This document shows, piece after piece, positions 4,598 through 6,403 of a stretch of 6,403 bases of DNA. Location of the stretch: NCBI GenBank assembly GCA_026991215.1, contig JALXBY010000144.1, positions 1 to 6,403 of the forward strand. The letters run 5' to 3'. How positions within the stretch are numbered: the stretch's first letter is position 1; each line of letters starts with the position of its first letter. The notes beneath the pieces are model-generated. The model searched no databases and had not been told where the DNA came from. It saw nothing but the letters and a program-made list of their open reading frames with translations. The translations under genes and the position numbers were made by a program. This stretch comes from Anaerolineales bacterium (GTDB lineage Bacteria; Chloroflexota; Anaerolineae; Anaerolineales; DRMV01).

Positions 4598-5626
4598 ATG
4601 GGCCTTTGGCTGAACGCGCTGCACCGGCTTTTGCTTCACCTGGACCCGGAGCAGGCCCACCACCTGACCCTGGGCCTGCTCCGGCTGGCCGTCCGGTTCC
4701 CCGCGGCGCGGGCCTGGCTGCGCCGCGTCAACCCTGTGCCGGATGCACCAGTGCAGGTGTGGGGCCGCACCTTCCGACACCCCGTGGGCCTTGCGGCCGG
4801 CTACGACAAGGACGCTCTGGCCTGGCCCGCCCTGGCCGCCCTGGGCCTGGCCTTCGTTGAAGTGGGAACGGTGACGCCCCGGCCCCAGCCGGGCAACCCA
4901 AGACCCCGCATCGTCCGGGTGCCCCAGGCCCTGGCCCTGGTCAACTGGATGGGTTTCCCCAGCCAGGGGATGGACCGGGTGCTGCCCCGCATCCGCCGAC
5001 CCCGCCGGGGGCCGGTGCGCCTGGGCGTCAACCTGGGGAAGAACAAGGACACGCCCAACCCCCAGGCCGTGGAAGACTACCTGCGACTGCTTCGGGCCTT
5101 CGCGCCCTGGGCCGATTACCTGGTGGTCAACGTGAGTTCGCCCAATACCCCTGGCCTGCGGGCCTTGCAACAGCGGGAAGCCCTGCGCGCGCTTCTTCTC
5201 CCCTTGCGGCAGGCCCTTCAAGCCCTGGAAAGTCCGCCGCCCCTTTTGGTGAAGATCGCCCCGGATTTGACCTGGCCGGCCCTGGATGCCATCCTGGAGG
5301 CGGCCCAGGATGCCGGGGTGGATGGTATCGTGGCCACGAATACCACGGTTGAAAAGGCGGGCCTGCCCCCGGCGTACCGGCATCTCCCTGGTGGGGTGAG
5401 CGGCGCACCCCTGCGGTCCCGCAGCACGGAAATCGTGCGCTACATCGCCCGGCAGACCCAGGGCCGGATGCCCGTGGTGGGTGTGGGCGGGGTGCTTTCG
5501 GCCCGGGACGCGCTGGAAAAGTTCGAAGCCGGCGCGAGCCTGGTCCAGGTGTTCACCGGATGGGTGTACCGGGGGCCTGGCCTGGTCGCCGATATCGTCA
5601 GACAACTCACCCCCACGGGGGTATAA
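4598..5626 (+). CDS. pyrD: Dihydroorotate dehydrogenase, class 2 (quinone-dependent)
   Basis: The 342-residue flavoprotein catalyses the fourth step of UMP synthesis, dihydroorotate to orotate, passing electrons from FMN to membrane quinone. The N-terminal helical region (1-45, with LDPEQAHHLTLGLLR at 15-29) is the membrane-associating, quinone-tunnel extension that separates class 2 from class 1. Motifs in order: GLAAGYDKD (64-72), VEVGTVTPRPQPGNPRPR (87-104), the substrate loop NWMGF (116-120), GVNLGKNK (143-150), NVSSPNTPGLR (178-188) with S181 as the expected catalytic base, LVKIAPDL (217-224), ATNTT (246-250), GGVSG (265-269), and the phosphate-binding GVGGV (295-299) with QVFTGWVYRGP (317-327). 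Most relatives have NRMGF where this one has NWMGF. No Shine-Dalgarno sequence precedes the ATG; with only 10 bases after the ruvX stop, translation is probably coupled. The stop codon overlaps a -10 element for the next gene. Confidence 0.97.
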   Translation: MGLWLNALHRLLLHLDPEQAHHLTLGLLRLAVRFPAARAWLRRVNPVPDAPVQVWGRTFRHPVGLAAGYDKDALAWPALAALGLAFVEVGTVTPRPQPGNPRPRIVRVPQALALVNWMGFPSQGMDRVLPRIRRPRRGPVRLGVNLGKNKDTPNPQAVEDYLRLLRAFAPWADYLVVNVSSPNTPGLRALQQREALRALLLPLRQALQALESPPPLLVKIAPDLTWPALDAILEAAQDAGVDGIVATNTTVEKAGLPPAYRHLPGGVSGAPLRSRSTEIVRYIARQTQGRMPVVGVGGVLSARDALEKFEAGASLVQVFTGWVYRGPGLVADIVRQLTPTGV

Positions 5627-5627
5627 T
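5599..5627 (+). promoter_or_regulatory. Promoter of the lipoprotein gene, overlapping the pyrD stop codon
   Basis: A perfect TATAAT (5622-5627) lies 17 bases after CAGACA (5599-5604), which matches four of six -35 bases. The pyrD TAA (5624-5626) is inside the -10 box. Predicted initiation near 5634 gives a leader of about 63 bases before the ATG at 5697. The spacer holds a perfect inverted repeat, ACCCCC (5609-5614) with GGGGGT (5617-5622), two bases apart, where a regulator could bind. Confidence 0.6.
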
Positions 5628-5648
5628 GCCCTGTTGTCGGGGACGCGG

Positions 5649-5674
5649 GTTCCCTGCTGTTCCCATAGGTTCCC
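5649..5674 (+). repeat. Three GTTCCC direct repeats with exact 10-base period
   Basis: GTTCCC occurs at 5649-5654, 5659-5664 and 5669-5674. A degenerate copy, CTTCCA, sits at 5679-5684 in the same phase. All lie between the presumed transcription start and the ribosome binding site GGGAGGGA (5686-5693) of the lipoprotein gene. The period equals about one helical turn. In the RNA each UUCCC could also pair with GGGAG of that binding site. Confidence 0.6.
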
Positions 5675-5696
5675 GGCTCTTCCACGGGAGGGACGT

Positions 5697-6403
5697 ATGT
5701 CACGGCGATGGTGGTTCCTTGTGCTTTTGCTGGCTCTGGCCGCCTGCCGGCGGGGCCGCGCCGCGCCTTCTACAACCGTCACCCCTTCGCCCACGCCCTT
5801 CCAGCCGCTGGTGACGAAGGCCGCGGTCACGGCGACCGCGACGGAGGTCCCGCCCACGGTGCCACCTGGCGTCACCCCCTCCCCAACGCCGACCCGGGAA
5901 CTGCCCCGGTTCGTGGGCCGGTGCGGGGAGAACACCACCAGCCTGTGCCTGTACACTGCGGGCTGGGGCCGCTTCCAGGGCCAGAACATGCTCAAGTACG
6001 TGTTCGAGAACGTGGCGTACCCTGAGGCCTTCCGGGTGCGCATCAATGGTGCGGAATTGAAGTGCGTGCAGGTTCCCGCATACCCCAGCCGGTTGTACTG
6101 TTTCGGTCGGCCTGTGGCTTCGCTGACCGGGCGGGTGCGGATGCGCATCACCTACTTTTTCCCCGATGGTTCGGTGCTGCCGGTGTTGATTCCCGAAGAC
6201 GTGGCCGCCCAATTGGGGAACTACGTACCGGTATACTGGCCCTTCCGTCCCACGGCCACGCCCACCTGGACGCCCACCGCGACGTCTACGCTCCCGTTCA
6301 CGGCCACGCTGCCCCCCACCTTGACGCCGACCCCGACGCCCACGGGAGCCGTACCGCCCACGGCCACACCCACGCCCACGCCGGGGGCCACGCTGCCGCC
6401 TTC
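5697..6403 (+). CDS. Secreted lipoprotein with Thr/Pro-rich linkers, C terminus cut by right window edge
   Basis: The frame is open from ATG 5697 to the end (235 full codons). GGGAGGGA (5686-5693) gives a good ribosome binding site. The signal peptide has RR at 3-4, a hydrophobic core at 5-16 and a textbook lipobox L14-A15-A16-C17, so Lgt and signal peptidase II should anchor the mature protein by C17 to the outer face of the membrane. Residues 22-68 are a Thr/Pro/Ser/Val linker. Residues 69-182 form a compact, probably beta-rich domain with four Cys (76, 84, 123, 135) that could make two disulfides; I do not recognise it. From residue 184 (base 6246) a second Thr-Pro linker runs to the edge, so at least one more domain or cell-wall-spanning region probably follows. 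Such TPTPT-type linkers are common in extracellular Chloroflexota proteins. It has its own promoter over the pyrD end. The binding or enzymatic role is unknown. Confidence 0.93.
   Translation, partial: MSRRWWFLVLLLALAACRRGRAAPSTTVTPSPTPFQPLVTKAAVTATATEVPPTVPPGVTPSPTPTRELPRFVGRCGENTTSLCLYTAGWGRFQGQNMLKYVFENVAYPEAFRVRINGAELKCVQVPAYPSRLYCFGRPVASLTGRVRMRITYFFPDGSVLPVLIPEDVAAQLGNYVPVYWPFRPTATPTWTPTATSTLPFTATLPPTLTPTPTPTGAVPPTATPTPTPGATLPP
6246..6403 (+). repeat. Low-complexity Thr-Pro coding repeat
   Basis: This stretch is almost all ACG/ACC and CCC/CCG codons with scattered GCC, giving imperfect (TxTP)/(TPTP) units. It encodes the second linker of the lipoprotein and continues past the window edge. 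Near-identical hexanucleotides such as CCCACG make it prone to slippage and to assembly collapse. Confidence 0.75.

Noticed and set aside
3931..4599. N-terminal extension of the membrane protein frame up to 4599
   Set aside because: The extra 223 codons are antisense to ruvX and have no ribosome binding site. The start at 3930 has AAGGAG at good spacing.
5609..5622. ACCCCC-AC-GGGGGT as an intrinsic terminator of pyrD
   Set aside because: A two-base loop is too tight for a full hairpin and no T-tract follows. It fits better as part of the downstream promoter spacer.
4442..6151. Open minus-strand frame of 569 codons opposite ruvX, pyrD and the lipoprotein
   Set aside because: It spans three well-supported plus-strand genes and their promoters. 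Its protein is a Gly/Arg/His-rich shadow.
6246..6403. Tandem DNA repeat as a CRISPR or mobile-element remnant
   Set aside because: The periodicity follows codons of a Thr-Pro linker in an intact frame, with no spacers or conserved repeat unit.

Overview
The window is G+C-rich bacterial DNA. It holds eight protein genes: six complete, one cut by each edge. Their codon use is consistent (GCC, CTG, GGC, CGG, GTG). No rRNA, tRNA, CRISPR array, insertion sequence or phage gene is visible. A menaquinone/quinone-type PyrD, a Thr-Pro-linker lipoprotein, a solitary WXG100 protein, a bacterial CPSF-like beta-CASP nuclease and a one-helix protein with Pro-Val strand repeats together suggest a Chloroflexota (Anaerolineae-like) organism, possibly thermophilic. 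That placement is inference from gene style, not from a marker gene.

Left part, minus strand, in transcription order from about 4000 down to 1: (a) a one-helix membrane protein of unknown function (3930-3163) with its own candidate promoter; (b) a 91-residue WXG100/ESAT-6-like protein (2996-2721) with an extended -10 promoter, a strong ribosome binding site and a near-perfect intrinsic terminator, so it looks like a self-contained unit; (c) a metallo-beta-lactamase/beta-CASP RNA nuclease (2622-1219) that starts only 28 bases after that terminator; (d) a 96-residue MoaD/ThiS-type sulfur carrier (1056-766) ending in PPVGGGA; (e) the N-terminal 228 residues of a DAO-family FAD oxidoreductase (684-1), running off the left edge.

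Right part, plus strand, divergent from (a) across a 219-base intergenic region: ruvX/yqgF (4150-4587) and class 2 pyrD (4598-5626) form a tight two-gene operon behind a perfect TATAAT. Another TATAAT overlaps the pyrD stop codon. It probably drives a lipoprotein gene (5697 to beyond the right edge), whose leader carries a GTTCCC element repeated exactly every 10 bases.

The ruvX-pyrD pair is housekeeping (16S rRNA 5' maturation and UMP synthesis). The beta-CASP nuclease adds RNA processing. The sulfur carrier and the FAD enzyme may work together, but the partners that would prove it (E1-like adenylyltransferase, MoaE, ThiG or a JAMM protease) are outside the window. The most unusual points are the residue after the carrier's glycine tail, the 10-base phased leader repeats, the terminator-like hairpin in front of the nuclease gene, and the Pro-Val hexad repeats in the unknown membrane protein. 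None of them amounts to a proven new system.
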